NCBI RefSeq assembly: GCF_024763615.1
Contig: NC_077223.1
Location: forward strand, 19,158,001-19,222,000
Direction: 5' to 3'
DNA length: 64,000 nt
From: Phlebotomus papatasi
Lineage: Eukaryota > Arthropoda > Insecta > Diptera > Psychodidae
Below are positions 10,468 to 23,400 of the stretch, piece by piece. Numbering within the stretch: position 1 is the first letter of the stretch; every line of letters starts with the position of its first letter. The position numbers and the translations under genes are program-made. A model generated the notes under the pieces. That model did not search any database. It saw only the letters and a list, made by a program, of their open reading frames with translations, and was not told where the DNA came from.

Positions 10468-12956
10468 TATTCCGTAATCTGATGCAATAGAAGCAAATAA
10501 AAAATGTTGTACTTTTACAATTTATAAAATTGCTAAATGTGGAGAAATTCTCTACCAAAGTTGAGAGTTTAAGATTAAACATTTCTGAGAGTCGTTAGTT
10601 ACTGGGCAACGAAGTAGATAAAGTAGATGATGAGTAGTTATGGTGTTGGTCGAAGTATGGCGCTTTATGCAATCAACTTAAAACTTTTCTGTGTTTTACA
10701 TAGATGTCGCTTGTTCAGCAATGTTCGCGAAATATGTAAACAGAAAGAGAAGCGAAAGAAATAATGCCGCAAGTTACTTCTGTTTACAAGATCGAGATTT
10801 CTTCACTAATATACATAGGTAGTATCTTTTAAATAATTTAGTAAGCATATTTATTACAATTTACTTTTACTGCGTCAACACTACAAAACTTCCACTAGAC
10901 TCACTGTTTTTAGCAAGAAACTTGTTCACCTTTCTCATCTAAATACTAACTTGAAATGTTCTTAAGTTTTTTCCACAAAATTTGAGTTATGCAGGTGATT
11001 CACAATTTTAAGATATTCAAATTAATGTGTCACACAGAACTATTGGGGGTTCCCTAATAACAGTAAGCTAAAATTAGTAAATTTCAAAGTAAACTCATAC
11101 TGTACAAAAGAAAACCACAATCATCCGGAGAGTCCGGAGACATTCATCTCTGTGTCGAAGTGGGAGAAAAGAAAGTCATGATTAATCAATATTTCCTCAC
11201 CGGTGAGGCATTCCCCTCAATTCTGCCTATAAATTTGTACTCAAAGAATTTCATGAAAATTGTATTGTCAAGGGGTTTCTGTGGAAGAATGCTTATTGAT
11301 TTTTTGAGTGGACTTGTATGAAAAACCACAGTCGGTTTCATTCACATTTTTATTGATTTTTGTCACGCGAGTAAAATAAAGAAAAAAAAATTTTGTACAA
11401 TTTTGACGATGTCTTTAGTAAGAATTATTCTTTTAAATGTTATTTCCTGTTCTCCTTTTAAGTTCATCGCGGAGGAGTCAACTATATACCAGAAGTTTGC
11501 AGTTCAAAGCCCTTTTGGTTTCGAATCGCACAAAATGAAGAAAAGAAAAATAAAGACTTCTCGATAAAGAATCACAATTACACCTATATAGGCCCTTACG
11601 TTGCAATGTATGTGTTACATTTAAATGCAAAACACAATTTTGGTCACTTTGAGCGCGGAATTTATACTCTTTACTTGCCCTTTGGAATATCCACTAAATT
11701 GGACTCTCTCTAGAGGACATTTTCAGGTACAAGGACATTTGTGTAAAAAACGACTACCTCACCAAAAAACATATTGCTGGACACCTGAAATTCATACTGA
11801 GCAAGACCAAAAAATCTAATTTAAATATTCCAACAAGTCAGAGAAAAAACCCATTATCCTATTGGACTGAACCAGTTTCTTATTGGTGGTGTTATTCATC
11901 GCTAATTTTTTCTCATCTAAATCTAAATAGTTGAAGTGAGAATAAAGCATGTGTTGCAGTTTCCACCCATATAGCATTATTATAAGAAAAAGCGAAGTGA
12001 TAAGTTTACATGGGTGAGAATTTTGCAGTTGATTGTGAAGGAAGCCCGTCAGACTACATCAAGAATGTCTCTTGCAACTGAGATTCTTTACAATCCCAGC
12101 TTTTGTAGTTACATGAGATAATCGACCCTAACCGAACGATTTCATACTTGGAGAATAGACATCTTGACACTCATAGGTCACGAATATAATATCCGCATAT
12201 AAGATAGTCTCCCGGATGTCCGGCACAATATTTTCGTAGAATAATACGGTCACTTCTTTAGAACTAACGGTACGAGATATCGGCTAGCGGTTTTTTACAA
12301 GTTATTTATTTACAGTTTCTCAAATGCTTATTTTTTTTTTTTTTAATATTTTAGCCTTTCTACAAGTTTGATTTTACTATCGAACACAGGGCCAGGACTT
12401 CTGAGTTACAAAGCCAGTGCTTTGGTTTCTTAGCTACTGAAACTTGATTTCGTGGGAATTATACCATGGATCACCTAAAGCCCCTAAAGCCAAAGATTAT
12501 TTATTATTTTATTATAGTATTAAGTGTGTTGGAGTGGTGTCAAAAATAGGCCCAGGCCTGTTGTTAGTGCTCTACTTTAACATCCTTAATAAAGGACCAT
12601 TAAGTTCCAGAGAACACAGAGTCGCCTAGAGATATCCAATATTATAATGTACCCCAAATGCCGGACGGTAGCACAGAATGTGAATAATGGTGCTATTCCA
12701 ATGAAAAAGTGACCATGTTTTTTTTAGCACATTACTGTTCTCATTTACTTATTTTTAGATTTGCTTATTCGTTGCTAACCACCTACTGACCGTGATAGAA
12801 TGAGGAAAGCTCCGGAGACATAAAATATTAACTTTCGTAGTTTCAAAATGAAGTACCTATTCCGAAAACGCAACCATGCATTTTGATACATTTTAATATG
12901 TTGTAGGTGAGCCGGACAGACTGGTGACCTTCACGAGAAGAAATTGGTGAAGTAAT
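10468..12956. other. Intergenic DNA without recognised features
   Basis: AT-rich sequence with no supported exon, repeat end or RNA gene. Short open frames (for example 11625-11819) have no supporting motif. Confidence 0.4.
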
Positions 12957-13795
12957 AATAAAAATAATATGTTTATTCCATCATCAAATCTCAGATTGCG
13001 GCTGCCGACCGACTTCACAACCGGTCTCCCCAAGTAAACGACAGAAACTTTGGTTCACAGACCGTATAAGCCGAAAATTTAGTACAAATATAATTCATAA
13101 CAAAATTCAATATAAAATTTTATGAGCACGATCTCACTTATAGGGAGAGGAAGGAAAGTCATAGGCAGGACAGATGAGACAGATGGGCTAAGAAACAACA
13201 GGCTCACAAGGTACCTCATTTTGTTGCTACTGAGTTCGAGATACGAGTTTTAATTGTCTAATTTAGATTATAAAATTTCAAATTCATAAGGATGGGAAGA
13301 GAGATAGATAAAAAAAAAGTCAGGGAGAGGACGAGACTGAGAGTGCGAGAGCGCGAAAAATTCTTTGCAGAAAAGAGCAGAAAAAGGAAAAAAAATACAA
13401 AGTAGGAAAAACCAAATGAAAAAATCTAAATATAAATAAATAAAAGCATAGCCGATTCGGCGGCAAGAGCAGCTCCGCACCAGAAATTCACCGAAAAATC
13501 AGAACCGGGGACACTCTTACAGAAGCTCACAAGAAATGTGTACGAGCTGAAATCAGCACAAATTTAAATCAGTAAACAAGTTAGAATCCAGAATATGCAT
13601 GCGTCATCTTCTTACAAAGCGGTTGGGCAGAGAAAAGGCTGAAGGCCCCAAAGAGATCCCACTATTGGAGAAGTCGCCAAGCAAAAACTAAAATCATTAA
13701 TAAAGGGAAACCAAAGAGAAAAAGTTGACAGAGATTGTTCAAACTGTAAAGAGCACATCGGAACCAATTTATCGTGCGATCAGGAGGCACGGAAC

Positions 13796-14128
13796 TTACT
13801 GTTGCGCAATAGAAATAGGTAGACGTAGTGATTCAAACTCTTTCCAGAGAAGTACAGATAAGTTCTTAAAGAACACATTACATGTTGAAGTTGAAACCTT
13901 CATTCTATCAGGCAATGAGTTGAAAAAGGTGGGAGCCAAGTAAACAAAAGTTTTTTTAAACCATTCAGTTTTAGGGTGAGGTACAACAATCGATGGGTCT
14001 AATCTTAATGACCTTATTCTGCGAGGCGCAAGGTGTTCACCCCTAATAAAAAATATTCGAAGGACTTTGAATTTAAAACTGAAAGTAACTAGCAGAATAT
14101 GGTATTTAATAAACGTTTGATATAACAT
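13796..14128 (-). pseudogene. Reverse transcriptase C-terminal fragment
   Basis: About 110 codons open on the minus strand contain RIRSLRLDPSIVVP, a FKKTFVYLAPTFFNSLPDRM block and FFKNLSVLLWKEF. This is the thumb/C-terminal region of a non-LTR ORF2. The 5' part is lost or separated by the MITE. Confidence 0.65.
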
Positions 14129-14315
14129 TCAGAGAAATCCGAAAAAGTTAAAATAATATTCCGGAAATGTTAATTTTACCCTGCAGTATTGCCCTTAAAT
14201 TTACCCTTAATAAGGTGTAAAATTAACATTAAAAAATGTTGATATATTTTTACACCTAAAAAGTGTTAAAGTTATGAGGAAAAAAAGTTAATCGCACCCC
14301 CGTTTTTTCTCAGTG
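14129..14315. mobile_element. CACTA-like MITE (CACTGAGA family) in the retrotransposon
   Basis: Shares AGAGAAATCCGAAAAAGTTA, an AATGTTAATTTTACCCTGCA block and the end CGTTTTTTCTCAGTG with copies at 40141, 43462 and 44973. It is shortened internally and sits in the reverse transcriptase frame. Confidence 0.8.
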
Positions 14316-14472
14316 AAGGAATCAAACTTACGTTTATGGAAAAGAGCTCTGAGAGCAGTTCTTTGGGCCATTTCCACTGATCTCCAGTTAGAACGGAACA
14401 CAGCACCCCGAGCAGTGATTCCATATTGAATTTTCGATTCAACACACGCAAAATAAAACGATCGTGCAACAT

Positions 14473-15852
14473 TGGTTATGGTTAGTGGTTATTGGTAAGT
14501 GTTATGGTTTTCGGAACAGATGGACAACTATAGGGGTCATCCCATCCATTGCATTCAGAGGATATCCCTCGAATCCTTCATATGAACAACCTTTTAATTA
14601 GATAGTTGTAAAATATTGCGTTTGACCGCTATAAAAGTTTATAATACCGCCGCTAGAGTGCAGTGTACCCTAGACAAGAAGCGTTTCCTATTTCAATGAA
14701 ATTTCTTAACTAAACTTATACGGATTCCGACTTCATCCACAAACAATCCCATCGACTATAAGTTTGTATGGGCTTTCTATTGACGAAGGAAGCCAAGGCG
14801 ACGTCTGAGGGTAGAAAGGGGAGGCAAAAGGGCTCGTACATTTGTAATAAATACACCCAAGCGAATGAAGCCGAAGAAATATGATGAGATATGGGTGTAG
14901 AAAAGGCACCTAATGTACCGAGATACTTGTATATGTACAGAATGTTATATTTAGTTTTTCACTATAGCAATATTGTTCTTTATTTTCTCATTTTGGAGTT
15001 CTCTTATGACTTATTGTTGATGAGAATTTCTTGAGGCGTGTTGGATTTCTCATAAGTATAGTATTCGTTTGTATACACAACGACCCCATTGTCACTTCCC
15101 TCGCGCGTTCGTATGGCTTCCAATACAGTGAACCAACATAGAACAGAGATCCGAGTAGCGAGACTCTTTTTGGTGGAAAAATATGTTTAGACGGTCAGCT
15201 GGTTGCAATGTAAGAACACTCTCTCTCTCGGCTTTGTGACTGGAGGAAGCTCCATTTAGTTTATATTCGTCTGTGCTGTTTAGTGCGCACGCATAGTTAC
15301 TCCCTGCGTCGATTTAATTATTTCTTAAGGCACAGATTTCTTTACCATTAACGCCAATATATACACAATATTCCTTCCACCAACCCAAATCGAACACTTA
15401 TTAATTTATATTTACTCCCAAACACTGATTATGCTTCCACGGACATATAATTAATACATGTGTTGTGAAGATAAAAGTTGCTTATACTCCCGGTCAAAAT
15501 GACATAGAGGGAGAGTGCCTGTAATAAAAAAACGAGTTTAAGAGAGATATAGTGTAATGAATTTTCTCTGTGCTAAAAATTGTGATATTGAACAACAAAC
15601 GCATGCGTAAGACTTTGGACGTAAGGATCTTCAACTGAAAAGCTTCTAAAATTCTATAAAATATATTTTTTTGCTCCAAATTATATACAGCCTTTTTTTA
15701 TATTGGAGCATAAAATCAGTGAATTTATTTATAGTTCAACGTATATTACATAATAAATTATATTTTTGTTTTGACTTCTCCCGATACGAGGAAAGACAGA
15801 TAATCCATTCATTTACTAATCCAGTGAAACTCAAGTGCTTTTCTCTATCAAT
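14473..15852. other. Intergenic DNA with a GC-richer stretch
   Basis: From about 15060 to 15340 the sequence is clearly less AT-rich than its surroundings, contains CG-rich words (CTCGCGCGTTCG) and a CAATGTAAGAAC donor-like site. It could be a promoter or 5' non-coding exon for the downstream plus-strand gene, but nothing proves this. Confidence 0.3.
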
Positions 15853-16221
15853 ATGTGTTGTGATAGTTTTAAAAGTAAATACATCTTCAATGCATTTTTC
15901 CTCATCACAAATATCCTACAATATTCACACGGTCTGCAGAACTCAATTGAATTGAGTGTGGACAGAAAATACTTGGAATATAGCGACGATGTGGTTAGTT
16001 TGATTCTTTTGTACAAAACCTTTTTTTGTTATAAAAATATCCATTTCACTGCTGAAGCATATTTCTCTTTGTCTGCAATTCAACATGAATATTTTAAATG
16101 CGATGACTGTCAAAATCTTACTTCGTGCATTTGGACAATTTTGAACTGTTGCAAACAAAAGTACCGGGAAATCGATGGAAGGACTTTCATAAATAGACAA
16201 ATGAGGTTATTAGTCGAGTGA
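15853..16221 (+). CDS. Hypothetical small Cys-rich protein
   Basis: A single open frame encodes about 122 residues from the first ATG (MCCDSFKSKYIFNAFFLITN) to TGA. An upstream in-frame GTG at 15835 is not a likely start. The N-terminus could be a signal peptide with a hydrophobic core near residues 10-22. Cysteines then occur in FFCYKN, KCDDCQNLTSC and NCCKQK. I do not recognise the family. No TATA box or polyadenylation signal was found, and an opposite-strand frame of 85 codons overlaps, so chance is possible. It lies 4.1 kb upstream of the first visible Mmp2 exon. Confidence 0.3.
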   Translation: MCCDSFKSKYIFNAFFLITNILQYSHGLQNSIELSVDRKYLEYSDDVVSLILLYKTFFCYKNIHFTAEAYFSLSAIQHEYFKCDDCQNLTSCIWTILNCCKQKYREIDGRTFINRQMRLLVE

Positions 16222-16372
16222 GGTTATGTTGAAAACGCTGAAAATAGCATAACCTGAAGAGACCTTAGAATCAGGATTTATTTACAACATCTTGCAACTA
16301 AAAGATTGTTTACTTAAATTTGAACTTGCTGTAAACTCCGATGTAAAATGTCAAAATGAAAATGTACATTAA

Positions 16373-16735
16373 CCCTTTAAGGACGATTGGAATACCGGTG
16401 TCCCATAAAGAAAATAATTTTTCCTGACAACCCAAAGTTATTTTTTTCTTATGCCTCTACATAAATGTAAAGTAGAAGGTTTAAGGAATCTAGAATTATT
16501 TTTGCAAGTCTCTAGCTATTTGATATGTAGTAAATATTTAAGCTCAAAAATGGCAAATTTTCAAATTCACAAATTCATAATTGATTTTATTTATTTTTTA
16601 TACTTCTAATATTTTTTTAAGCAAAACCCTTTTGGCAATAAAAACTACAATACTCATACGTAATATTTTTCATTAAAGCGAAAAATATTATTCATTGGTA
16701 TTATCAGAGAAATTACTTAACTTTTTGGGCTATTC
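16373..16735 (+). mobile_element. TTAA-flanked family A, right part lost
   Basis: TTAA at 16369-16372, then CCCTTTAAGGACGATT and GGAATACCGGTGTCCC. The body follows the 39311 copy to the TTTGGGCTATT block and then stops matching. Confidence 0.8.
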
Positions 16736-16869
16736 TGTAGGTAATGACAGGAAACTTACTAAAAGTTAACAGAGATTATGAGAAAAAAAAAGATAACAGA
16801 TGTTGTGTTACAAAGTATAGGTTATTTAGAAAATAACCTAAAAATTACACATTTATCGTAGTAAAGCAA

Positions 16870-17470
16870 AATTTCTTATTTATGGCTCCGGTATACCTTT
16901 TAGATGAGGAATATTTTATAAAGTAAAAATGCACTTTTCTTTCTTTTATCAAAAGATTTGCATAAGTCTATCTCATTCTTTTGGTCTCAAAATTCGATTA
17001 AACTAAATTTAATTTGGTGTGATATTGAGTAGAAGAAGAAGAGTGTGAAAGAGTAGGATATCTACAAAGCCTTTAAGAAAGAAAGGAATATGAATTTTGA
17101 CTTTATGAAATTTTCCTGATCTAAAAGGTGTGTCGAAGGTAATATGGAATTTATTTCATTAACCCATTTCTTACTATAGCATTACACATCATACACGAAT
17201 TGAGTGGTTTTGGAAAATTTATTTGTTATAGTTCCGTCACAACTTTTGGGTAAGAAAAATTTCATAAAGTCAAAATTCATTTCTCTCTTTTCTCTAACGT
17301 TTTGTATATTCTGTCCTACTTTTCCGTACTCTTCTACATCTTTTGAACAATCATACCAATTTTGAGACCAAAAGGCTGAGGCATACTTATGTAAAGCATT
17401 TGAGAGAGAAAGGAAAGTGGATTTTGATTTCATGAAATTTGACCGATCTAAAAGGTGTATTAGAGCCATT
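16870..17470. repeat. Two adjacent related foldback elements
   Basis: Both units have arms around CACCTTTTAGATCRGGAAA followed by TTTCATAAAGTCAAAATTCA: one folds between about 16885 and 17135, the other between about 17225 and 17465. The arms are imperfect. The open frame at 17182-17469 is part of the foldback. Confidence 0.6.
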
Positions 17471-18745
17471 ATAAATTAATAACTAAATTGCTGGTATAAA
17501 TAAATCTTTAGTCACTTTACTCCTTCAATTCCTTTGGAAAAATAGTCCGACAGAGGTAGAAATACATTTTGCTTATTCATTTATCGCTTTGCAGAAAGTC
17601 ATGCAAAGTTTTTACTCGAAGTGACGCATGGAAAGTTTGATATCCCATCGAATTTATTGCAATTTGTCATCATTCTCTTTTCTGTTTTGACTTCCACTTA
17701 CCAATTTGTTTTCGAAGATAGTATCTTTACACAATTAAACGGTGTTTATAATGAATTATGTAAAGAATTTAAATTAAATGACCGTTAAGACGTCTGTTTG
17801 ACATGGGCTCTCCGTACCCCCTTAATAGATGATTTTTTTTCTTTTCACAAATATCATCTATTAATCTGTAAGTAATTAATTCCAAAATATGAACATGCTA
17901 TTCCCAATATTTTTAGTACATTTTCCTGAATGGGTTAATTACAATTCGGCAATGATTATAACAATATTTTATAATTCCATTCAAGAAAATTTCAGGGTTA
18001 AACTTAGCTAAGTTATTTAAAAAAAAAAAAAAACATAGTCACATATTGCTCATAATTAACTTATTTAGCTGAGAAATTTAACTAAGGAAATACAAAATTG
18101 GACCCTACGTAACTTTCAGTAACATATTCAAACTTCTAATGGAACAAGTTTCAAAATTTCCGGATTATAAGTAATTATTTATACGATTTTTGTTCATTTT
18201 GTAGCACGAGTTGAAATATAATCCAGGTTATTTTGAATGTTTGAGGTTAGTTTGAGTTCAAAAGATAACAAAATCTAATCTTACAACGTTTATATTCGTG
18301 AAATATAATAACTAGTAAATAGAGGTTACTCAATGCTAGAAATTTAGGTTACTATTAATTCCATAACCTTTTCTGTAACAAAATCTGTCTAATTTAACCA
18401 ATTTTCAATGTTTAAACGTTAAAACATGAAAAGCAAAACTCGTCAGAGCAGTACATTTTCATTTCTAAAATTACTGAGCCGGAAAATATTCACTCGACAG
18501 CACTTAAAGTATTTTTCACTTGACTTTTTAGGTTAGACGCAACATAACCTCACGTTTCAAATTAATATCCTGAATTAAGTAAGAATAAGAGATTCTCGTC
18601 GTTTGTTTGGTACCTTTGTAATATTTTTTTAACCCCATAATCCTATTTCACTCAAGAATTTTGAGATTTTGTCACCTAAAATATCCTGGGACTTTTAAAA
18701 GCTAGACGCAACATAACCTCACATTTTAAATAACGTTATTGTCAT
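17471..18745. other. Intergenic DNA
   Basis: AT-rich; the phrase GACGCAACATAACCTCAC occurs twice (18537-18554 and 18704-18721). No gene seen. Confidence 0.4.
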
Positions 18746-18749
18746 TTAA

Positions 18750-18897
18750 CCCTTTAAGGACGATTGGGTCACCGATGACCCAAAAATTAAATTTTTCCTA
18801 GTCATCTAAAGTTGTGTTAGGCTCTTAAAAGTCAATAAAAGTGATTTTTTCTGACTCCCAGTTTCAGACCTTCTTGTCCTTAAAGGGTTAACAGATT
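18750..18897. mobile_element. TTAA-flanked 148-bp MITE, family A short form
   Basis: A complete copy: TTAA at both ends (18746-18749, 18898-18901), left CCCTTTAAGGACGATT, right TTGTCCTTAAAGGG. The module GGGTCACCGATGACCC follows the 16-bp left terminus exactly. Confidence 0.85.
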
Positions 18898-18901
18898 CAT
18901 T

Positions 18902-20343
18902 TTCTGTATGGACTCACTGCAATCCCGTGTTAGTCCCTTCTAAGTGAAGTCGTCTAGTTCAAAAATTTTAACTTAACCTCTTGCTATCAAAATTCACTCC
19001 ACATTGAATTTTTAGATTGATGAAACATTTCATTCATGTGCAACGCACATTTATTTTTTGCAATAAGATTAGAGAAATCACACCGGAAATAATAATACGT
19101 TCTCGCGCCTTAGTCATCGAGAACATGTCTTTTTGTATCATTTATAAAAGTGAAAAATATCATAAATAATCACGTTCTTAGAGCATTTTTAGACACGTAC
19201 AACGGACTATTCCATTTGGAAGATTGAGAAAAAAAATACAAAATTTCATTGATCGCATTAAAAGGAAAAATATTATTACATTGTTCTCATGGTTATTGAA
19301 AATGCATGTAATTTCATCAAGTCACAGCATTCATAAATCACTTTTATGTCTTCTTACAAACATTATATTTTGCATCCTGCGTCCAAGAATAATTTATTAT
19401 TATTTTCGATTAATTGAGGGTCTTTTGATGTGGTTGAGTTTTGTGCTAAATAAAATCCAGGAAGGTTTTATAACGGCGTAAGCACAAATTGCAAAATTGT
19501 TTTATTTTAAATAAAGTATTTTCTATGGCTTTACCATGCATGCTAATAGCGGCACTTTTTTATGCTATATCATATTTGGGAAAGTAAATTTCGTGGTCTC
19601 TGTCTCAACCACAGTGCTATGTATGCTGGAAGAAAGACTATGTATGAGTCACATCCTCGACAGATATACTTTTTTATACATTTGTATGCTCAACAAAGCG
19701 AAATCGATATGTGTTAGCCAAGAAGAGAGTACAAACAACTCTAGGAGGCACCATACATACTCTGTTCTCCCCCATAAGAACGTGCCATATGTCTATCAAA
19801 AAGGGAAATAGCGAATTTTCCTTCGACATGCACACAGCTTAATGGATAGTTTTTAAGTTTAACTGAAAAATAATGCCATAATGCTTTTAATAACATAATA
19901 TCAAACCACCGTAACACTGTGGTTTGTTGGACACCACCATCAATTGAGATGATGTTATTAGCCAAGAGAAGCTGAGTGAAATGCATCAGCACTTTTTTTC
20001 TTCTCCTTGACAAAAAAATATAGAGAGAAAAAAAATTGCAAGTCTCTCCTTTTCATGACACGTTTTCCACGTACTCAGCTCTTTGCATCCCATCTTAAGT
20101 ATTTGCCATTCAAACATCCAATGTACGAGATTTTCTTTCTTTTTTTTCTTCTTCATTGTATGTCGTGCACTCCAAACAAGTGGCTGACAAAGAAAAGTAC
20201 TTTTCATACTTTCATGTCTAGCTTGCATTTTTGATTTTTCCAGGGATCTTGTGCTAAATTTTCACAGAAGAAAGTGCCATTCTATCTTTGCTGAGGCTAA
20301 TTTTCATTCTTTCAATAACTTCTGTAATTTTTTTCTATTTCAG
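18902..20343. other. Sequence upstream of the first visible Mmp2 exon
   Basis: Probably Mmp2 intron or upstream region. A signal-peptide exon ending in phase 0 is expected before 20344, here or further upstream, but none could be supported. Open frames at 19224-19481, 19536-19811 and 19986-20234 lack motifs. Confidence 0.35.
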
Positions 20344-20445
20344 CAAAACTATTTGATGAACTATGGATATCTGCCAAAATCAGATATTGAGACGGGAAAT
20401 TTGAGGACAGAATCCCAACTAAGAGATGCAATACGTAATCTTCAG
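20344..20445 (+). CDS. Mmp2: Mmp2 propeptide exon A
   Basis: 34 codons, phase 0 at both ends; acceptor TTTCTATTTCAG, donor GTAAAC. It encodes NYLMNYGYLPKSDIETGNLR and SQLRDAIRNLQ, the start of the MMP peptidoglycan-binding-like prodomain. Confidence 0.88.
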
Positions 20446-23400
20446 GTAAACCAAAAAAATTAAATTGATATTTCAATGAATTGCTAGAGACGTTATATTT
20501 AAATGCAAAAAAAACATGGGGGTTGTCGAAAATTGAAAGTCGATATCTCTTGCCGTTTGACTTCTACTCAAAATAATAAATATACGGACATAAAGCAAAG
20601 TTCAAGCAAAATAAATCAAACATCTGTACCTTACAAGTACTGATTGCGATTGATTCAGAATACACATTTTAAAATGAGTCTGTGTTGGATTCAATTAAAC
20701 CGCATTACCGATTTATTGATGTAATTGTTTTTAAATAATAAAGGTAATTTATTCATTTCCATAAATTACGTGACTGATTTTATTCTTCTTAGCGATTGAT
20801 TTTCTAGATATATTTTCTATAAAATATTCCTATTGATTCTATTCAATTTTGTGATTAATTTCAAATTGTGTGTCATTTCGGTTATATCCAGTTTCAGGAC
20901 TAATGTTATTACGTGAGATTCTTAACAATCTCACCTACTATAATCCTAACAAAATCTCATGTCCTCCGATCGGTCCCAAACTTTGCCAGAATGTGTTTGG
21001 CACTTCCTGTTCACGAATATATGGATGACTAAAAACCGTTCCTTTCATTTTGTTTTGTTAATACCATCCCAATTAGTGGTTGAAGCTATCATATTAAGTG
21101 ATTGTTTTATCACATTTGGTATTTGATTTTGCCACATTTTAAGAATTTGTCTACTAAATTTTAGAAGTAATCCCCATTTTGTGGTACACAGAGAATAAAA
21201 AGAGGTGATTTGGTGGTCTAAACGAGGCAACTCAGAATGGAAAAGCGCCAATAGATTGATTGGTCTTGGCGCTTAGCTCGTTTTTGACCAAAGATAACCA
21301 GTTTAATCAACAAGTTGGTTGACACATTCCTAGAGTTGACCAATTTCCGTGTCCCTTTTACAACTTCCGACGTTTTTTCTTCTTAATTTAATCAAAAAGA
21401 CGACAATATGACATTTTAACTTTCAACAAATTGGTTTAACTAAATGGGTTAACCAACTTTTATCTTTTTATGATGATTTATGATGATAAGAATAGATCTG
21501 TAGATCTAAAAGGCATGAAATAAACTGAAATCTATCTATCTATCTATCTATTTTCGACCTCTTTGTTCTATGTACATTAGGAGAATGTAGGCATGGTTCG
21601 CACAGAGTGAACCTTCAAACGATGCGAATTTTCTCTTTGCAAAGAGCTGACTTACCATTTCTCATCTCGTCTCATGAGCTTAATAATTATATATCTTATG
21701 GCTAAGAAATGACGAACTAGCACTTTGTAAACAAAGAGAAAATTTGCGTTGTTTTAAGGTTCACTCTGTGCGAACCATGTCAACATTCCCATACATAGCA
21801 TTTTAAGTTGATTCTATTATAATCAGAAAACAATATTTTCAAAAAACTTTCACTTGTTCATAACGTTTAGTAGAGATGTACGAAATTGTTCGTTAATCAT
21901 TCAACGAACCAATAATTTTGTAAAAGGTTGTGCTTTTCACAAACAAATCGAACTCAATGGGTTAACCAAATTTTGTCTTTTCTTCATTATTTTCGACCTC
22001 TTTCATTATTTTCTGTTCCGGAAAACAACATTTTGTAAAAAAATAAATAAATTTCGTAATGTCTAGTAGAGAAAGACAAAATTGTTCGTTAAACATTTAA
22101 CTTTTTCGTCTCTTTTGAGACTCTGAGTACCCAAAATAGCATATGAATATTCAGTGAAAAACAATGTTTTTTTAATTATTCAGAATTATGATAAAAATCC
22201 CATTCTTATGGATGATTACAAACTATACGGTTGTCCAAGTGTAAGATATTTTTTGTAGGACTTCAATTAATTCCAGAGCTTAGATATTTTTGATTAAAAA
22301 ATAGTGAAATTGGCTTGCAGAATATGCTGCGGTCCGGAAAGAGTTACCGAACAAAGGATTTTCTATCTATATAGAGTTGATTTTAATTATGATGCACATA
22401 CTGTCGATTAGATTAGCAAGTGTGCTATTTGTTTGAAACTGTATTCGTTGCAAATGCCACGCGGCAATGCATCGATTAAAAGGAATGCAGACACAAAGCA
22501 AATGCAGTTAACACAGTTGCTGATCTAACCGACGATATCTTCTCAGATTGTTTATCATATAGAAAAAAGCCAGTGATAAGCCTAGATCAGCTTACAAAGG
22601 TGCGATTCTTACATTGCAAATTCGGTTTGTCGACAAACTTCAAGGGTATTTCATTTGGAACTTATGCAAGTTTAGCTCAATTTGCACAAAAATATATGAA
22701 AACTTTAAAGTCTGTTGTTTCGGAAACTATGAGAGATAGAGGCCTCAAACTTTACACCATATTAGAGTCTCCTTTAGGCTTGAGATGTGCGAAATTTCAC
22801 GTGAAAATGAGAAAAATTAGATGAGAAATGCTTAAGTCTCTGATAAATTCCGTGATCTGCGAAAATCCGCGAAATCAGATGAATTAGCTCTACACCGAGA
22901 AAAATTTGGATGGTATTTTCTACAAATCGTGTCTTTAAATTCTACTATCTCAAAAGATAGTAGAAAATACCATCCTCCATAGAAACTTTCCTTTAGAATC
23001 TACCATCTTGACATTTTAAAATTTACTATCCTATGGATAATAAATTCTAACAGCCGGATGGTAAAATTTACTATCCTCATTTAGATTTTACCTTGACCTC
23101 TCTTAGATTCTAATATCCGGGAAGTAAATTTTACTGGCCGCATATTAGATGTTAAAATTTAACTGGAAGACAGTAAATTTTAACGAAGGATAGTAATTTG
23201 GATTGAAATTACCATCCAAGCCAGTAAAATTTGCCATCCTGCTGTTAGAATGTCATTTTGGAATATCGTGTGTGCCGATGCAACGGTTCCCGATATGCTT
23301 TGAATACATTACAGGAGTTCGTGGCGCAGCTGGAAGATGCTGGACTGTCATCACAAAGGTCGCGTGTTCAAATCTCGGCGCAGTCGTCAATTTTCACGCA

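Larger units (their letters stand above)
12957..14420 (-). mobile_element. Non-LTR retrotransposon 3' end, interrupted
   Basis: On the minus strand, remains of the reverse transcriptase C-terminal region (RTALRALFHKRKFDS, then FKKTFVYLAPTFFNSLPDRM) are followed by a long 3' UTR and an (ATT)n-like tail ending near 12957. A CACTG MITE (14129-14315) splits the open frame. The FxxSLP motif is common near the end of Jockey/CR1/RTE-like ORF2 proteins. The clade is not determined. Confidence 0.7.

Noticed and set aside
20251..20463. Open frame starting upstream of the Mmp2 propeptide exon
   Set aside because: The upstream half crosses a clear polypyrimidine-CAG acceptor; only 20344-20445 is exon.
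21531..21550. CRISPR-like or functional repeat array
   Set aside because: A simple TCTA microsatellite; no spacer structure.
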